A stretch of 7,876 bases of DNA. Origin: Armatimonadota bacterium (lineage in GTDB: Bacteria > Armatimonadota > Zipacnadia > Zipacnadales > VGFC01). The DNA is taken from NCBI GenBank assembly GCA_016869015.1, contig VGFB01000148.1, positions 1 to 7,876 of the forward strand, in the 5' to 3' direction. The position numbers and the translations under genes are program-made. The notes beneath the pieces were generated by a model. That model was given only the letters and a program-made list of their open reading frames with translations. It was not told the DNA's origin and did not search any database. The first letter of the stretch is position 1. The number at the start of each line of letters is the position of its first letter. Below, piece by piece: positions 5,985-7,876 of the stretch.

Positions 5985-7876
5985 ATGAAGCGTGCAGCGC
6001 TTTGGACCGCCATCGCGTGCCTGGGCGTCGCAGGCTACGCGGCCCGGGCCCAGGAGCTTCGCCAGGGGGAGGTGCGGGCCTACCTCTCGGCGATCGATGG
6101 GTCGCGGCAGGCCTACGGCGTCTACTTCCCGCGCGCCAATCCACCGGGCGACCGCGGCTACCCCCTCGTCATGCATGCCCACGGCTATGGCTGGTGGGTC
6201 GGCGCCGACTTCTCCGAGTGGCAGCGGCAGTGGGCCGATGATCACGGTTGGGTCCTGGTCAACGTGAACGGCCGGGGACCCAACTTCTACGACGGGATCG
6301 GTGAGGATGACGTGCTGCGGGTGCTGGAGGATGTCGCCAAGGTGGTCGCCGTGGACCGCTCGCGTGTCTACATGACCGGCGGCTCGATGGGCGGCACCGG
6401 GGCCTACCGCGTCGGCGTCCGCCGGCCGGACATCTTCCCCGGGGTCGCCCCGGTGGACGGCTGGACGGATTTCCGCGAGTTCCACTGGCACTGGTACGCG
6501 CGCAAGGACATGCCCGACGCCATCGAGGAGTTCCGCCGGCCGCTCCTCGAGGCCGCGTCGCCCCTCTACACCGCCGGCACGGCGCGTTGGGGGGATGTGA
6601 CGCTCATCGTAGACGGACGAGACGACATCGTCCTCCCCGAGCAGGGCATCCGCCTCGACGAGGCCTTGAACTCCGCTCGAGACCGGGAGCAGGAGGCCTA
6701 CCGTCACGAACTCGTCTACCACGTCGATCGCGGCCACGGCGCCGGTTACGATCTCCCTCGCATCTACGAGAGGTTCCTCAGCATCTCAAGCCCCAAGCGC
6801 CCCCCGTCCGTTACTGTGGAGGCCACTCTCCTGCGTTACGGCAAGGTCCACTGGGCGGCCATCGACCGCTTCGACCTACAAGGCGCAGTCGGCCGCCTGG
6901 ATGCCCACGTCGCGGAGTCTGCCGTTCACGCCTTCGCCCACAATGTCACGGCCTTCACTCTCACGCTCCCCGACACAAGCCTGGCCTCCCTCCCGGAGGT
7001 CCAGGTCCTCGTAGACGGCGCCCTCTGCCATGCAGGCCCGCCGACGGAGGTGTCGCTTGAGCTGCGGGAAGGGCCGGCCGGTGCTGCGTGGCAGGTGGTG
7101 CGGGGCGAAGCTCCCCCGCTGCGTAAGCGACGCGGTCTCGAGGGGCCCATCGGTGAGGCGTTCCTGGCCCCCTTCGTCGTCGCCTGGGGCACGGTCGGGT
7201 CGGCGGCCTCCGTGAGGCAGGGACAGGTCGAGGCCGAGGACTTCGCCGCCGAGTGGAACGCGTTCAACGTCCACTACGAGGCCGTGCGCGCGGTTCCCGA
7301 GGACAAGCTCTCCCCCGACGACCACCGGACGCGCAACCTCATCCTCTTCGGCACGCTCGACAGCAGCGCCGTGCTGAGGCGGATCGCTGCCGCGTGCGAA
7401 CTGCCGGTGCGGGTCCTCGATGACGGCGTTCTGGTTCGCGACCCCGCCAACGGCGACCGCCTCTATCGAGGCGCCAAGTACGGAGCCTACTGGGTCTACC
7501 CCAACCCTCTCTCCGGCTTCCGGACCCTCGTGGTCGGGTGTCGCGGGCGGTTTGCCGTGAAGCCCGACGGCAGCCTGCGCCGAGGCCTCGGCTACGATCT
7601 GGAGAGGCTCCAGTGGGCGTGGGGCGACTACGTGGTCTTCAACACCGACCTGGACGACCTGCCCTACGTCGAGAACGTGAACAACAAGCCCCCGGTCATC
7701 ACCTACGAGGCCGCCTACTTCGTCGAGGCGGGCTTCCACGATCAGGACTGGCAGCCGGAGCGAGCCGTCGAGCTGAACCGGGTGCGGGCACGCCGGCCGG
7801 AGGGCTCGCGCCTCATCCGCATCGAGACGCTGGAGGTCGCCCCTGCCACCAGCGAGCGCCCGGCGGGGGTCGAGGC
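5985..7876 (+). CDS. Secreted prolyl-oligopeptidase/esterase-like alpha/beta hydrolase with C-terminal accessory regions (3' partial)
   Basis: The frame is open from the ATG to the window end with no stop: 630 codons visible, C-terminus missing. Residues 1-22 form a signal peptide (MKR, hydrophobic core, ARA-QE cleavage site), so the enzyme is exported. The hydrolase domain spans about 30-265: HAHGYG (64-69) near the oxyanion region, nucleophile elbow GGSMGG (132-137, Ser134), VDGRDDIVLP (209-218, Asp214 or Asp213) and RGHGAG (249-254, His251) make a complete Ser-Asp-His triad. This pattern fits feruloyl/acetyl esterase-like and S9-type hydrolases; peptidase versus esterase cannot be decided. 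Beta-rich accessory sequence follows: about 277-372 (TLLRYGKVHWAAIDRF, then a Val/Leu-rich strand pattern), a linker with KRRGLEGPIGEAFLAPFVVA (381-400), about 448-520 (NLILFGTLDS, YWVYPNPLSGFRTLVVG) and DYVVFN to EAGFHDQDW (548-589). It follows the glycosyltransferase by 16 nt, probably in one operon. A GTG at 5952 is an alternative start. Confidence 0.88.
   Translation, partial: MKRAALWTAIACLGVAGYAARAQELRQGEVRAYLSAIDGSRQAYGVYFPRANPPGDRGYPLVMHAHGYGWWVGADFSEWQRQWADDHGWVLVNVNGRGPNFYDGIGEDDVLRVLEDVAKVVAVDRSRVYMTGGSMGGTGAYRVGVRRPDIFPGVAPVDGWTDFREFHWHWYARKDMPDAIEEFRRPLLEAASPLYTAGTARWGDVTLIVDGRDDIVLPEQGIRLDEALNSARDREQEAYRHELVYHVDRGHGAGYDLPRIYERFLSISSPKRPPSVTVEATLLRYGKVHWAAIDRFDLQGAVGRLDAHVAESAVHAFAHNVTAFTLTLPDTSLASLPEVQVLVDGALCHAGPPTEVSLELREGPAGAAWQVVRGEAPPLRKRRGLEGPIGEAFLAPFVVAWGTVGSAASVRQGQVEAEDFAAEWNAFNVHYEAVRAVPEDKLSPDDHRTRNLILFGTLDSSAVLRRIAAACELPVRVLDDGVLVRDPANGDRLYRGAKYGAYWVYPNPLSGFRTLVVGCRGRFAVKPDGSLRRGLGYDLERLQWAWGDYVVFNTDLDDLPYVENVNNKPPVITYEAAYFVEAGFHDQDWQPERAVELNRVRARRPEGSRLIRIETLEVAPATSERPAGVE

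Noticed and set aside
5820..6737. 305-codon minus-strand open frame opposite the hydrolase N-terminus
   Set aside because: The plus strand has an intact signal peptide and Ser-Asp-His triad across the same bases; the minus-strand product has no recognisable motif.
6876..7739. 287-codon minus-strand open frame opposite the hydrolase tail
   Set aside because: It mirrors the continuous plus-strand frame, which shows strand-like patterns and recognisable tail motifs such as YWVYPNPLSGF; the minus-strand product has none.

Overview
The window is very GC-rich bacterial DNA (about 70% G+C by eye, not counted), densely coded, with GTG/TTG starts and purine-rich Shine-Dalgarno sequences. I see no RNA genes, mobile elements, CRISPR arrays or long repeats, and no gene-free stretch over about 100 bases. 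The gene mix is a Gfo/Idh/MocA oxidoreductase, a phosphodiester glycosidase-domain protein, an ArnT-like glycosyltransferase and a large secreted prolyl-oligopeptidase-like hydrolase. That mix fits a free-living, envelope- and carbohydrate-oriented bacterium such as an uncultured Armatimonadota- or Planctomycetota-type lineage. The taxon is a guess from gene content only.

The layout is two divergent blocks separated by about 90 bp (3267-3356). The minus-strand block, in transcription order, has four genes. First is a tandem-GNAT acetyltransferase-like protein (3266-2298, TTG start). Second is a membrane-anchored phosphodiester glycosidase/NAGPA-domain protein (2178-1240, GTG start). Third is a Gfo/Idh/MocA oxidoreductase (1147-146, GTG start). 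Fourth is the first 16 codons of a probable exported protein that leaves the window at its left edge (49-1, TTG start). The gaps of about 90-120 bp between these genes allow separate promoters; one -10-like element within a near-palindrome lies before the glycosidase gene.

The plus-strand block looks like a tight operon. A lysylphosphatidylglycerol synthase-type (UPF0104/flippase-like) membrane protein (3357-4286) overlaps by 4 bp an ArnT/PMT-type family 39 glycosyltransferase (4283-5968). A secreted alpha/beta hydrolase with C-terminal accessory regions follows after 16 bp (5985 to beyond 7876). This last gene is the largest in the window and is open at the right edge.

The plus block suggests envelope glycolipid or glycoprotein decoration: a polyprenyl-phosphate-sugar-dependent glycosyltransferase, a polytopic membrane partner and an exported hydrolase. 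The minus block adds a possible sugar-phosphodiester hydrolase and a sugar-type dehydrogenase. The functional link between the blocks is inference from adjacency. No defence, mobile or clearly undescribed system could be supported; the least explained parts are the multi-region hydrolase, the degenerate tandem GNAT protein and two short palindromes in the intergenic regions.
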